Shown in pieces: positions 16,834 to 25,340 of a stretch of DNA of 64,000 nucleotides. Origin of the DNA: Polaromonas sp. C04 (lineage in GTDB: Bacteria > Pseudomonadota > Gammaproteobacteria > Burkholderiales > Burkholderiaceae_C); contig NZ_MUNS01000028.1 in assembly GCF_002002705.1 (NCBI RefSeq), positions 180,628 through 244,627 of the forward strand. The letters are read 5' to 3'. The notes beneath the pieces are model-generated. The model was not told the DNA's origin. It worked only from the letters and a program-made list of their open reading frames with translations, and did no database searches. Position numbers and translations under genes: made by a program. Numbering within the stretch: the stretch's first letter is position 1; the number at the start of each line of letters is the position of its first letter.

Positions 16834-16890
16834 TGCATCAAATCACCTTGTAGCCCTTGCCAGTCATGCACAATCAGCTATCAATTCAGG
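16834..16890 (-). repeat. repeat family A copy forming the C-terminus of the GNAT protein
   Basis: On the minus strand it reads TTGATAGCTGATTGTGC, a 13-nt spacer, then AAGGGCTACAAGG and GATTTGATGC, matching the family A layout. The GNAT gene enters the copy and ends inside it, its last residues being E-L-I-A-D-C-A. That L-I-A-D is the same peptide in the same frame as in LysE (D-L-I-A-D) and close to I-A-D in the ChbG-type protein. Confidence 0.75.
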
Positions 16891-17445
16891 AGTCGCCGGA
16901 GCCACCAGCGCGCGCTGTACGCGCACCAGCCTCGCGTCGCCCGGGTGCCGCTGCACGGCAAATCCATTGGCCTGGGCCAGGGCCAGCATGGGTGCGTTGC
17001 CGCGCAGCACGTCGCCATACAGCTGCGTCACGCCTTGTGCGCGGGCGGCGGCGACCAGCAGGCACAGCAGGCGCCGGCCAATGCCGAGCCCGTGCCAGGC
17101 GTCGGCCACCGCGATGCCGAATTCGGCCACCTCGGGCGCGCCGCCGACGCGCACGAAGCGCGCATCGCCCAGTTGCGTCTGCTGGCCGCCCGCGAACGAT
17201 TCGGCCACCAGCGCGAAGTGGTCGTGGTAATCGATGTGCGTGAACGCCTGCGTCAGCGCATCGGGCAGCTCGCTCAAACCCACCTGAAAGCGCAGGTAGC
17301 GCGACTGCGAGGTCAGGCCGTGCGCGACGAACGCGCGCTCTTGCACATCATCCTGCGGCAGCACCGGGCGCAGCGTGACCCAGTCGCCGCCGGCGAGCTG
17401 CAGCCGGTCGATCCATTCGACCGGGTAGCGCGCTGCGGCGTCCAT
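16864..17445 (-). CDS. GNAT family N-acetyltransferase
   Basis: A 193-residue GNAT protein with the acetyl-CoA loop in D-A-W-H-G-L-G-I-G-R-R-L-L (about residues 113-125), preceded by E-F-G-I-A-V-A and followed by L-Y-G-D-V-L-R-G-N-A-P-M-L-A-L-A-Q-A-N-G-F. The N-terminal T-L-R-P-V-L-P-Q-D-D is also typical. The acceptor is unknown. The ATG overlaps the DUF2917 stop (ATGA), so it follows that gene on one transcript. Its last seven residues come from a family A repeat, so the ancestral protein may have ended slightly earlier. Confidence 0.75.
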   Translation of the reverse strand: MDAAARYPVEWIDRLQLAGGDWVTLRPVLPQDDVQERAFVAHGLTSQSRYLRFQVGLSELPDALTQAFTHIDYHDHFALVAESFAGGQQTQLGDARFVRVGGAPEVAEFGIAVADAWHGLGIGRRLLCLLVAAARAQGVTQLYGDVLRGNAPMLALAQANGFAVQRHPGDARLVRVQRALVAPATPELIADCA

Positions 17446-17750
17446 CACACCAGCACCTGTTCGAACATCAGGCCGGGGCGGCGCCGGTTGCGCTCGTGCA
17501 GCGACGGCGCTGGCGCGGGCGTTGCCGACACCGTGATGCACGATGGCGCCAGCGCCGTGATCACGGCGTGCCGGTGCTCGGTGCTGGCAAAGCGGTCGCC
17601 GGCTTCGAGCACGATGTCGCGCCGGTCGCTGTCGAGCGTGATCCACACGGTGCCGTCGCGGCAGTCGATCTGCACGCTGGCCGCATCTGGCAGGCGCAGC
17701 ATCGCGTCCTTGCGCAGGCTCAGGTCGAAACGGTTGCTATCGGGTTTCAT
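17445..17750 (-). CDS. DUF2917 domain-containing protein
   Basis: A 101-residue protein with a central core reading L-R-L-P-D-A-A-S-V-Q-I-D-C-R-D-G-T-V-W-I-T-L-D, then D-I-V-L-E-A-G-D-R-F, which fits the small cupin-like DUF2917 family common in Burkholderiales. Function unknown. It is transcribed divergently from a LysR-type regulator gene 82 nt away, an arrangement I associate with this family, and it is followed directly by the GNAT gene. A LysR-type box lies in the shared promoter region, so the regulator probably controls it. Confidence 0.7.
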   Translation of the reverse strand: MKPDSNRFDLSLRKDAMLRLPDAASVQIDCRDGTVWITLDSDRRDIVLEAGDRFASTEHRHAVITALAPSCITVSATPAPAPSLHERNRRRPGLMFEQVLV

Positions 17751-17765
17751 GGCAGATCCTTTCGC

Positions 17766-17784
17766 ATTCATGGTACGAATGAAT
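17766..17784. promoter_or_regulatory. candidate LysR-type operator between DUF2917 and LysR genes
   Basis: ATTCAT-N7-ATGAAT is an exact dyad lying between the divergent DUF2917 start (17750) and the LysR start (17833). It contains the T-N11-A core expected of LysR-family binding sites. Its presence argues that the LysR gene starts at 17833 rather than at the in-frame ATG 17779, which would fall inside the dyad. Confidence 0.55.
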
Positions 17785-17832
17785 ATACTGAGTGAATCTC
17801 CTCCTCTCAAACGGTCAATTGGAATCATTGGC

Positions 17833-18825
17833 ATGCGTACAGGGAATGCGAAGCCTTCATTCACGGCGCCGCTGACGGGCGCCATCCCGCGCTCGGAGCT
17901 GCCCCGGCTCGACCTGCTGCGCAGCTTCGAGGCGGCCGCGCGTACCCTGAGCTTCACGCTGGCCGCCAAGGAGCTGTTTCTCACGCAGTCGGCGGTGAGC
18001 CGGCAGATCCAGCAGATCGAGGCCGGCCTGGGCGTGCCGCTGTTCGAGCGCCGGCACCGCGCGCTGGTGCTGACCGAGGCCGGCCAGGTGCTGCAGCGCG
18101 CCGTGGTCGACTGCCTGGAGCGCCTGCGCGATGCCACGGCCCGCGTGCGCGCCAGCACCCAGCTGCGCCAAGTGGCCATCACCACCACCGCCGGTTTTGC
18201 CTCACTGTGGCTGATTCCGCGGCTGGAGCGCTTCACGGCCGACCACCCGGGCGTGGATGTGCGGGTCTCGGCCACCAACGAGCTGCTGGATCTGGCGCGC
18301 ACGCATATCGACGTGGCCGTGCGCTTTTGCCGCGTCAGCGATGGCGTGGGCCAGCCCCTGTTCGAGGAGACGGTGTACCCGGTGTGTGCGCCGCAACTGC
18401 TCGGCAACCCCGTCAAGCCCTTGCAGACGCCGGCCGACCTGGTGCAGCACACGCTCCTGGCGATGATGGAGACGCCGCAGGAATCGGCACTGAACGCCGA
18501 CTGGGCGCCGTGGCTGAACATCATGGGCCTGCCCGAGCTGCGCACGAAGAATACCCTGCGCTTCACCCAATACAGTGATGCCATTGCGGCCGCGGTGGCC
18601 GGCCAGGGCGTGGCGATCGGCCGCCTGCCGCTGGTCGCCTGGCTGCTGCGCGACGGGCGGCTGGTGGCCCCGTTCGGCGGCACGGCCGCCTCGCAGCGCG
18701 GCTACTTCGTGGTCGCCGCGCCGCGCGCCGCCTGCAACCCCGATGCGCAGGATTTTGTGCGCTGGCTGCGGGCCGAGGCCGAGGCGCCGGTGGTGGCAAG
18801 CGCTCCGCCTCAGGTTTTTAGTTAA
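17833..18825 (+). CDS. LysR family transcriptional regulator
   Basis: A 330-residue regulator. The N-terminal winged helix-turn-helix includes L-R-S-F-E-A-A-A-R-T-L-S-F-T-L-A-A-K-E-L and Q-S-A-V-S-R-Q-I-Q-Q-I-E, followed by a substrate-binding domain. The T-D-H-P-G-V-D-V-R-V and V-C-A-P-Q-L-L-G segments resemble the GcvA-like branch. The start at 17833 keeps the dyad operator outside the gene. Effector unknown; targets are probably the divergent DUF2917-GNAT genes. The extreme C-terminus (Q-V-F-S) and the TAA stop fall in a reverse family A repeat. Confidence 0.8.
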   Translation: MRTGNAKPSFTAPLTGAIPRSELPRLDLLRSFEAAARTLSFTLAAKELFLTQSAVSRQIQQIEAGLGVPLFERRHRALVLTEAGQVLQRAVVDCLERLRDATARVRASTQLRQVAITTTAGFASLWLIPRLERFTADHPGVDVRVSATNELLDLARTHIDVAVRFCRVSDGVGQPLFEETVYPVCAPQLLGNPVKPLQTPADLVQHTLLAMMETPQESALNADWAPWLNIMGLPELRTKNTLRFTQYSDAIAAAVAGQGVAIGRLPLVAWLLRDGRLVAPFGGTAASQRGYFVVAAPRAACNPDAQDFVRWLRAEAEAPVVASAPPQVFS

Positions 18826-18882
18826 ATCACGTGCTAGCCCTTATAGGATCTTCGCATGATGCTATTGATTAAATAGCGACCT
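18818..18882 (-). repeat. repeat family A copy between convergent LysR and tautomerase genes
   Basis: The minus strand reads GCTATTTAATCAATAGC (inverted-repeat head), then ATGCGAAGATCC, AAGGGCTAGCA and GATTTAAC. Position by position it is closely similar to the copy at 58740-58799, which has TGCGAAGA, CC, ATAAGGGCT and a matching end. It supplies the stop codon of the LysR gene and occupies nearly all of the space before the tautomerase stop. Confidence 0.8.
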
Positions 18883-18887
18883 GGTAT

Positions 18888-19091
18888 TCAGGCGGGTGTG
18901 GCCGGGCGCGGCTCCGACCACAGCTTGCCGCCGGTGGCCCAGTTTCCGCGCGGCACATCGATCAAGAGAATGTCGACCGCCTCGGGCGAGCCGCCCAGCA
19001 CCTCGACCGTGACGCGGGTGATCTCCGTGACCAGTTTTTTCTTTTGCTCGGGCGTGCGGCCTTCCAGCATTTCAACGTGAATGGTGGGCAT
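18888..19091 (-). CDS. 4-oxalocrotonate tautomerase family protein
   Basis: A 67-residue protein starting M-P-T-I-H-V-E-M-L-E-G-R-T, so Pro1 of the mature protein is available as the catalytic base. The run E-Q-K-K-K-L-V-T-E-I-T-R-V is standard for the family, as is D-I-L-L-I-D-V-P near the middle, where a conserved Arg follows. It probably tautomerises an enol or unsaturated keto acid; the true substrate cannot be told. It stands alone on the minus strand, with its 3' end beside a family A repeat. Confidence 0.8.
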   Translation of the reverse strand: MPTIHVEMLEGRTPEQKKKLVTEITRVTVEVLGGSPEAVDILLIDVPRGNWATGGKLWSEPRPATPA

Positions 19092-19143
19092 GGGGATCCT
19101 CGGATGGAAAAGTGGGTGAGGCGAGGATCATAAAAGCTCGCGC

Positions 19144-19695
19144 CTACCCACGGGCGCGCAGCGCCCGGTCAATCGCCTGATGCAGGTGCTGCATGCCGAA
19201 GGAAACGTCCGTGACCTTGCCGTTCACATAGAACGTCGGCGTCGCGCGCACGCCCAGGTGTTGCGCGCCGGCCAGGTGCTCCTGCACGCGCTGCAGGTAC
19301 ACGTGATCGCTCATCTCGTTCTGGTAGCGCAGCAGGTCCAGGCCGATGTCGCCGGCGTAGTCCAGCAGCTGCTTGTCCTGCAGATGCTGTTGATGTGTGA
19401 ACAGGAGGTCATAAAACGGCCAGAACATATGCTGGGCGCCCGCCGCCTCGGCGGCCTCGGCCGCGAGTTCGGCGTGAGGATGGATCTCCCGCTGCGGGTA
19501 GTGGCGGAACACAAAGCGCAGCTGCGGGCCGAAATGATCGAGCATGATCTTCATCGCCGCATAGGCCTGGCCGCAGGACGGGCATTCGAAGTCGCCATAT
19601 TCAATGACGGTCACCTCGGCGGAAGCCGGGCCCAGGATATGGTCGGTGGCCGCATCGGGCTTGAGCAGCGGGTCGCGTTTGACGGGGGCAATCAT
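19144..19695 (-). CDS. DsbA-like thioredoxin-fold protein (cytoplasmic)
   Basis: A 183-residue thioredoxin-fold protein with C38-P-S-C41 in D-F-E-C-P-S-C-G and the cis-Pro loop in R-A-T-P-T-F-Y-V-N-G. It has the helical insertion of DsbA-like proteins. No signal peptide is visible, so a cytoplasmic role in thiol-disulfide exchange is likely, unlike the periplasmic DsbA at 33929-34579. It is close to the Na+/H+ antiporter NhaA-associated and FrnE-like thioredoxin_4 group. Single gene with its own short leader. Confidence 0.75.
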   Translation of the reverse strand: MIAPVKRDPLLKPDAATDHILGPASAEVTVIEYGDFECPSCGQAYAAMKIMLDHFGPQLRFVFRHYPQREIHPHAELAAEAAEAAGAQHMFWPFYDLLFTHQQHLQDKQLLDYAGDIGLDLLRYQNEMSDHVYLQRVQEHLAGAQHLGVRATPTFYVNGKVTDVSFGMQHLHQAIDRALRARG

Positions 19696-19769
19696 GGTTT
19701 TGCCTTTCGTGGAGGTCGCATCAGCTTAGCCAGATTGGGCTCGAAAGAAAAGCCGCCCGCGTGCGCCGG

Positions 19770-22286
19770 TTAGCGCAGCCAGGGCTCGAATGCCCTGGCC
19801 AGCTGCTGTAACAGGGCCGGCTCGGGTAGCGGTAGCCGCACGCTGGCCTGGCCCGTGAGGGGATCGCGTTCGATCGTGATGGGCGCCATGCCAGGCAATG
19901 CGCCGCCAGCGGAGCGCGCGCTTGCCAGCCCCTGCAGCAACGCAGCACCCGCCTCAAGGAAGGCGGCCCACGGGTCCGCAAGCTCGGTGCGTGGCATCAC
20001 GACTTCGGCGCTGGCCTCGGTATCGGTCGTGACCGGTGTCGCGTCCTGCGCCTGAGACAGGTCGACCGGTGCGGGTGGCAAATCGGCCGCGCCCGCTGTT
20101 GCAGGTGGCTCCGCTGCCGTATCCGCGTCGGCCTCGCCCATGGCTCCGGCCACCTGCTCGACGCTTTTCATGAACTGGGACAAGCGCGTGCCCTGCAGGA
20201 ATACCTCGTGCTCGCCGCCGTCGAGCACGCCCGTGAACAGCGACTTCTTGAAGGCCAGTACCGACAGCATGCCCTCCTCGATGCTGCCCTGGCCGACGAA
20301 GTCGATCACCTGTACGCCGCGCGACTGGCCCATGCGGTGCACACGGCCGATGCGCTGCTCCAGCACCGCTGGATTCCAGGGCAAATCCATGTTGACCACC
20401 ACGGCCGCCGCGTGCTGCAGGTTCAGCCCCACGCCGCCGGCGTCGGTGGAAAGAAACAGGCGGCAATCCGGATCGCTGTGGAACCGCTCTACCAGCGCAC
20501 CCCGCTGGTCGCCCGGCACGCTGCCGCTGAACAGCACATGGCCCCAGCCGCGCCGGCCTTCGCCCGGAACCCGCTGTGCCAGGCGGCGGCGAATCAGCTC
20601 ATGCGTACCCAGCCACTGGCTGAACACCACGGCCTTGGCGGCCGGGTCTTCGAACAGCTCGTCCAGCAAAGTCATTAACTCATCGACCTTGTGCCCGTGG
20701 TCGGTCTCGTGATCGAGCAGGAAGGTGCTGTTGCAGGCCATGCGCATGTTCTGCAAGGCGCACTGCAGGCGGCGTTGGTCGCCGTCCGACAGGTAGCCGG
20801 TCTTGCGCCAGCGCGAGACGATGCGCGTGACGATGGCGCCGTTCTCGTCGTGGTGCACACGCTGCTCGGGCGTCAGCGGCACGAAGATGCGGTTGTCCAC
20901 GCGCGCCGGCAGTTGCGTCAGCACCTCGGCCTTGCGCCGGCGCAGCATCACTGGCGCAAGGGTCTGGCCGATGCGGTCCAGCGCGCGGTAGCCGATGACG
21001 CGGCCGGCCTCGTCGCGCAACTGGTGCTCATCGAGCAGCCGCCAGGTCGGCCCGAGCCGATGCTGGTCGACGAACTGCACGATCGAGATCAACTCCTCCA
21101 GCCGGTTTTCCAGCGGCGTGCCGGTCAGCACCACGCAATACGGGCTGGTAATGCGCTTGAGGGCGCGCGCGGCGATGGTGTTCCAGTTCTTGATGCGCTG
21201 CGCTTCGTCGGCAATCACGAGTTCCGGCCCCCAGGCATCGATCAGGTCGGCATCGCGCGCCAGCGTTTCGTAGTGGGTGATCTTGCAGAACGCTTCTTCG
21301 CGGTACTGACTCTGGCGCTGCGCGCGCAGGCCGTGGATCACCTGCACCTCGCGCTCGGTGCAGCGCGTGAACTCGTTCTTCCACTGGTGCTTGAGCGAGG
21401 TCGGGCACACCACCAGCACGCGCCGCACGCCGAAGTGGTGCGCGAACAGCTCGGCCGCGGCGATCGCCTGGATGGTCTTGCCCAGGCCCATCTCGTCGCC
21501 GATCAGCGAGCGGCCGGCGCGCGCGGCAAACAGCGCGCCTTCGGCCTGGTAGGGATAGAGCTTGACCTTCAGGAGCCGGGTGAGCGCCTTGTCCCGGATG
21601 CCCTTGGGATAGGCCTCGACCAGGGCCGCGTGGCGGCGTTCGCCGTCGCGGATCTGGGCAACGAACTGCCAGACATCATCGTGGCAGCGCAGCTCATGGC
21701 CGCAATCTTGCGCGGCCCGCATCAGTCGCTCCAGTCCGCCCTGCCTGTGTCGCACCAGGGCCCCACCGGCAGAGGCGTCGAACAGTTTTCCGGCCTGGGC
21801 CAGCAAGGCCGGCGGGCAGCCCGCCCCGGCGCGAAAGCGCACCTGGCGCGCGCCCGTGTAGGCTAGCCAGATCTCGCTGTACTCGGACTGGAACCCGCGC
21901 GCCAGCGCCGCCTTGCCGCCGCGCCTGGCCTGCAGCCGGGCGAGGGTGAACTCGATGTGCTTGCAGGTGCCCAGGTCGTTGGTGGCGTAGTCGGGGCAGG
22001 TGCAGAAGTTCTGGCCCGGGGCCTGGCCGCGGATGGCCACGCGGTAGTGCGTGCCGCTTGCGGGGTTGTGCACGCGGAAGTCGGAAAACACTGGCGCCTG
22101 CCCCAGGTTTTCCAGGCCAAAGTTTTGCTCGCGGCCGAACTGGCGGCGCAGCGCGGTCTGCCAGTCGGCGACCTCGAGTTCGGCAGGGCGGCGCGTGCGC
22201 GAGAGGCGGAGTTCGGCCGGCCGGGCGGCCTTGGCCGTCCTGGCTTTCAATCGGGGCTTGCGCAAGGTAGGGGTGGAGGTCGGCAT
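19770..22286 (-). CDS. SNF2-family DEAD/DEAH helicase with SWIM zinc finger
   Basis: About 838 residues from the second in-frame ATG. A SWIM zinc finger sits near the N-terminus: C95-T-C97 ... C108-K-H110. The SNF2 N-terminal ATPase follows with G-D-E-M-G-L-G-K-T (Walker A) and A-D-E-A-Q-R-I-K-N (Walker B, DEAQ form). The C-terminal helicase domain has V-F-S-Q-W-L-G-T-H, S-T-D-A-G-G-V-G-L-N-L-Q and Q-R-I-G-R-V-H-R-M-G-Q. It should be an ATP-driven DNA or protein-DNA remodelling translocase, perhaps in repair or transcription recycling. No neighbouring nuclease or methylase suggests a defence role, although a TA pair lies directly upstream. Confidence 0.85.
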   Translation of the reverse strand: MPTSTPTLRKPRLKARTAKAARPAELRLSRTRRPAELEVADWQTALRRQFGREQNFGLENLGQAPVFSDFRVHNPASGTHYRVAIRGQAPGQNFCTCPDYATNDLGTCKHIEFTLARLQARRGGKAALARGFQSEYSEIWLAYTGARQVRFRAGAGCPPALLAQAGKLFDASAGGALVRHRQGGLERLMRAAQDCGHELRCHDDVWQFVAQIRDGERRHAALVEAYPKGIRDKALTRLLKVKLYPYQAEGALFAARAGRSLIGDEMGLGKTIQAIAAAELFAHHFGVRRVLVVCPTSLKHQWKNEFTRCTEREVQVIHGLRAQRQSQYREEAFCKITHYETLARDADLIDAWGPELVIADEAQRIKNWNTIAARALKRITSPYCVVLTGTPLENRLEELISIVQFVDQHRLGPTWRLLDEHQLRDEAGRVIGYRALDRIGQTLAPVMLRRRKAEVLTQLPARVDNRIFVPLTPEQRVHHDENGAIVTRIVSRWRKTGYLSDGDQRRLQCALQNMRMACNSTFLLDHETDHGHKVDELMTLLDELFEDPAAKAVVFSQWLGTHELIRRRLAQRVPGEGRRGWGHVLFSGSVPGDQRGALVERFHSDPDCRLFLSTDAGGVGLNLQHAAAVVVNMDLPWNPAVLEQRIGRVHRMGQSRGVQVIDFVGQGSIEEGMLSVLAFKKSLFTGVLDGGEHEVFLQGTRLSQFMKSVEQVAGAMGEADADTAAEPPATAGAADLPPAPVDLSQAQDATPVTTDTEASAEVVMPRTELADPWAAFLEAGAALLQGLASARSAGGALPGMAPITIERDPLTGQASVRLPLPEPALLQQLARAFEPWLR

Positions 22287-22396
22287 CGGTGGGACGCTGC
22301 GGTGCGGGTGGTGAATGGGGGTCCTAATTCTCACTTATTACCCGGAGTCCTCGATGCTTGCTGACTATGCGCCAGCCTTCACATCATGAGTATTTT

Positions 22397-22444
22397 TGTT
22401 GGAGTAATTGACAACACTGCGACATGTTGTCAAAATCTCCAACA
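22397..22444 (+). promoter_or_regulatory. 48-bp nested palindromic promoter-operator of tumEA-like genes
   Basis: Two concentric inverted repeats share one centre: TGTTGGAG (22397-22404) with CTCCAACA (22437-22444), and GACAACA (22410-22416) with TGTTGTC (22425-22431). A promoter fits inside: -35 TTGACA at 22408-22413, a 17-nt spacer and -10 CAAAAT at 22431-22436. Transcription would begin at about 22443, essentially at the toxin ATG, so the message may be leaderless. Symmetric operators over the promoter are usual for autoregulated toxin-antitoxin operons. Confidence 0.7.
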
Positions 22445-22740
22445 TGAGAGCCAAGCAACTGGTGAAGCAACGTGTCGAAGTCCATGCACGGGCCTTTGCC
22501 GAACTGGTGATCTGGCAGTTGGCCGCGCCGTTGGCCGGGAGCTCACATACGTTCAAGTACCGTCTGGCTTATGTGGTGGCTGGCATTTGCGTGCTGCGTT
22601 ACGACAACGAAGCCGGTAAAGGCAATCACCGGCATTGGGGATCGACTGAAGCCACCTACGAATTCAGCAACCCGCGCCAGTTGATGGCTGATTTTTTTGA
22701 GGATATCCGGAGGTACAACCATGAGCACCCTGAAGATTGA
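22444..22740 (+). CDS. TumE-like (DUF6516) putative toxin
   Basis: A 98-residue protein starting at the ATG that overlaps the palindromic operator. It has V-I-W-Q-L, R-L-A-Y-V and a conserved-looking R-Y-D-N-E-A-G-K-G-N-H-R-H-W-G run, then D-F-F-E-D-I-R-R-Y. This pattern, together with the wHTH gene that overlaps it by 20 nt, fits the TumE/TumA (DUF6516/HVO_A0114-like) toxin-antitoxin arrangement, with the toxin first. The toxic activity is not known from sequence. The family call is from memory and needs a profile search. Confidence 0.6.
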   Translation: MRAKQLVKQRVEVHARAFAELVIWQLAAPLAGSSHTFKYRLAYVVAGICVLRYDNEAGKGNHRHWGSTEATYEFSNPRQLMADFFEDIRRYNHEHPED

Positions 22741-23065
22741 TGTTCGTTCCCTCGCAGGCAGTCTGACCGATGCGGTCCAGGCGATGGAAACCGGCCACGC
22801 CCAGCCGCCAAGGTACAGCTTCTCTTCCGCGCAAGCGCTGATGCGCACCCTGGGCGGCAAGCGCTTTGATTTGATACAGGCGCTGGCGGGTGCTGGTGCC
22901 GTCACCATCCGCGAAGCGGCCCGCCGCGTCGATCGCGACGTGAAGGCAGTCCATGGCGATGTGCAGGTCCTGCTGGCCTGCGGCGTGCTGGACAAGACGG
23001 CAGACGGAAAGATCGAGTTTCCGTATGACGCGGTGCATGTGGACTTTTTGCTGAAGGCGGCGTGA
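22721..23065 (+). CDS. TumA-like winged-helix antitoxin/regulator
   Basis: A 114-residue protein with GGAGG seven nt before its ATG, overlapping the end of the toxin gene. The middle has R-F-D-L-I-Q-A-L-A-G-A-G-A-V-T-I-R-E-A-A and D-V-K-A-V-H-G-D-V, a MarR-like winged helix-turn-helix as in HVO_A0114-type DNA-binding proteins. It is likely to neutralise the upstream protein and repress transcription from the palindrome at 22397-22444. The strong ribosome-binding site compared with the possibly leaderless toxin start would favour antitoxin excess. Confidence 0.65.
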   Translation: MSTLKIDVRSLAGSLTDAVQAMETGHAQPPRYSFSSAQALMRTLGGKRFDLIQALAGAGAVTIREAARRVDRDVKAVHGDVQVLLACGVLDKTADGKIEFPYDAVHVDFLLKAA

Positions 23066-23112
23066 CCGCATGCCTTCTTCCGCTGCCTTAATCCTTAACC
23101 GTTACGCCGTAG

Positions 23113-25329
23113 TTACGCCGCTGCCTTCACCTTCAACCGCCACCCATGCAGCAGCGGCTCGGTATAGCCGCTGGGCTGCACCAATCCCTTGAACACCAGG
23201 TCACACGCCGCCTGATACGCCATGGAGGTGTCGAAGTGGCCCGCCATCGGCTTGTACAGCGGATCGCCCGCGTTCTGGCCATCCACCACGGCGGCCATGC
23301 GCTCGAAGGTCTCGCGCACCTGCGCTTCGGTCACCACGCCATGCAGCAGCCAGTTGGCCATGTGCTGGCTGCTGATGCGCAGGGTGGCGCGGTCTTCCAT
23401 CAGCGCCACGTTGTGGATGTCGGGCACCTTGGAGCAGCCCACGCCCTGGTCCACCCAGCGCACCACGTAGCCCAGGATGCCTTGCGCGTTGTTGTCGAGT
23501 TCCTGCTGCTTCTCGGCCGCGCTCCAGTTGGGCGTGGCGGCCACCGGGATCTGCAGCAGGCCGCCGAGCAGGGCGTCGCGCGCGGCCACCGGGTCGGTCT
23601 GCGCGTTGGCCTTTTCCATCTGCGCCTGCACTTCGGCCACGTTGACCTGGTGGTAGTGCAGCGCGTGCAGCGTGGCGGCGGTGGGCGAGGGCACCCAGGC
23701 GGTGTTGGCGCCGGCGCGCGGCTGCGCGATCTTTTGCTCCAGCATCGCGGCCATCAGGTCGGGCATGGCCCACATGCCCTTGCCGATCTGTGCGCGCCCG
23801 CGCAGGCCGCAGGCCAGGCCGACCGCGACGTTGTTCTTCTCATAGGCGGCGATCCACGCGCTGGCCTTCATGTCGCCCTTGCGGATCATCGGGCCGGCGC
23901 GCATGGCGCTGTGCATCTCGTCCCCGGTGCGGTCCAGGAAGCCGGTGTTGATGAAGGCCACACGCGCGCTGGCGGCCGCGATGCAGGCCTGCAGGTTGAT
24001 GCTGGTGCGGCGCTCCTCGTCCATGATGCCGAGCTTGACGGTGTTCTCGGGCAGGCCCAGCAGCGCCTCGACGCGGCCGAACAGCTCGGCGGCGAACGCC
24101 ACTTCCCTGGGGCCGTGCATCTTGGGCTTGACGATGTAGACCGAGCCGGTGCGCGAATTCTTGATGCCCGCCTGGCCCTGGCGCTTCAAATCATGGATCG
24201 CGATGGCGGTGGTGACGACCGCGTCCATGATGCCTTCGGGGATCTCGTGCGTGCTGCCGTCCCTGGCCGTGTACAGGATGGCCGGATTCGTCATCAGGTG
24301 GCCGACATTGCGCACGAACATCAGCGAGCGGCCGTGCAGCGTGACGGGCTTCCCATCCGCGCCGGTGTACACGCGGTCCGGGTTCAGGCCGCGCGTGAAG
24401 GTCTTGCCGCCCTTGGTGACTTCCTCGGTCAGCGTACCCTGCAAAATGCCGAGCCAGTTGCTGTAGGCCAGCAGCTTGTCCTCGGCGTCCACCGCGGCGA
24501 TCGAGTCCTCGAGATCGAGGATGGTGGAGAGCGCAGCTTCCATCACCAGGTCGGATACGCCCGCCGCATCGCTCTTGCCGATCGGCGTGTTGCGGTCGAT
24601 GCGGATGTCGATATGGATGCCGTTGTTTTGCAATAGCACCGAGGATGGTGCCGCGGCATCGCCCTGGTAGCCGATGAACTTGGCGGGGTCTTGAAGGCCG
24701 GTGCTCGATCCGCCCTTGAGCGCCACCACCAGCTTGCCGCCGGCGACCGTGTAGCCGGTCGTATCCTGGTGCGAACCACTCGCGAGCGGCGCGGCCTGGT
24801 CCAGCACCTTGCGCGCGAACTCGATGACCTTGGCGCCGCGCACCGGGTTGTAGCCCTTGCCCTTCTCGGCGCCGCCGGTCTCGGGGATGGCATCGGTGCC
24901 GTACAGCGCGTCGTACAGCGAGCCCCAGCGCGCGTTGGCCGCGTTCAGCGCGTAGCGCGCATTCAAAATCGGCACCACCAGTTGCGGGCCGGCCTGCACG
25001 GCGAGTTCGGCATCGACGTGGGCCGTGCTGGTCTTTACGCCGGCGGGCGACGGCACCAGGTAGCCGATCGTTTCCAGGAACTTGCGGTACGCCACCATGT
25101 CGCGGATCGGGCCGGGGTTGGCCTGGTGCCAGGTGTCGAGTTCGGTCTGCAGCCGGTCGCGCTCGGCCAGCAGCGCGATGTTCTTTGGCGCCAGGTCGGC
25201 CACGATGGCGTCGAAGCCCTGCCAGAAGGCGCTGCTCGCCACGCCGGTGCCGGGCAGCACCTTGTCGTTGATGAACTGGTGCAGCTCGGTGGCCACTTGC
25301 AGGTTGTGAACAGGGGTGCGTGCGGTCAT
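23113..25329 (-). CDS. glcB: malate synthase G
   Basis: About 738 residues from the ATG preceded by GGAG. The length and the segments [28 protein letters not shown] and M-D-E-E-R-R-T-S identify the monomeric G form, which condenses glyoxylate with acetyl-CoA to malate. Catalytic Arg and Asp residues lie in these conserved blocks. It begins only 12 nt after the stop of a 2-haloacid dehalogenase gene, so the two are almost certainly co-transcribed. A LysR-type gene diverges from the pair. Confidence 0.9.
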   Translation of the reverse strand: MTARTPVHNLQVATELHQFINDKVLPGTGVASSAFWQGFDAIVADLAPKNIALLAERDRLQTELDTWHQANPGPIRDMVAYRKFLETIGYLVPSPAGVKTSTAHVDAELAVQAGPQLVVPILNARYALNAANARWGSLYDALYGTDAIPETGGAEKGKGYNPVRGAKVIEFARKVLDQAAPLASGSHQDTTGYTVAGGKLVVALKGGSSTGLQDPAKFIGYQGDAAAPSSVLLQNNGIHIDIRIDRNTPIGKSDAAGVSDLVMEAALSTILDLEDSIAAVDAEDKLLAYSNWLGILQGTLTEEVTKGGKTFTRGLNPDRVYTGADGKPVTLHGRSLMFVRNVGHLMTNPAILYTARDGSTHEIPEGIMDAVVTTAIAIHDLKRQGQAGIKNSRTGSVYIVKPKMHGPREVAFAAELFGRVEALLGLPENTVKLGIMDEERRTSINLQACIAAASARVAFINTGFLDRTGDEMHSAMRAGPMIRKGDMKASAWIAAYEKNNVAVGLACGLRGRAQIGKGMWAMPDLMAAMLEQKIAQPRAGANTAWVPSPTAATLHALHYHQVNVAEVQAQMEKANAQTDPVAARDALLGGLLQIPVAATPNWSAAEKQQELDNNAQGILGYVVRWVDQGVGCSKVPDIHNVALMEDRATLRISSQHMANWLLHGVVTEAQVRETFERMAAVVDGQNAGDPLYKPMAGHFDTSMAYQAACDLVFKGLVQPSGYTEPLLHGWRLKVKAAA

Positions 25330-25340
25330 GGGGTTCTCCA

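Noticed and set aside
19770..23065. SNF2 helicase plus TA pair as a defence island
   Set aside because: No restriction, nuclease, methylase or phage genes accompany them, and the SWIM-SNF2 protein looks like the common chromosomal type.
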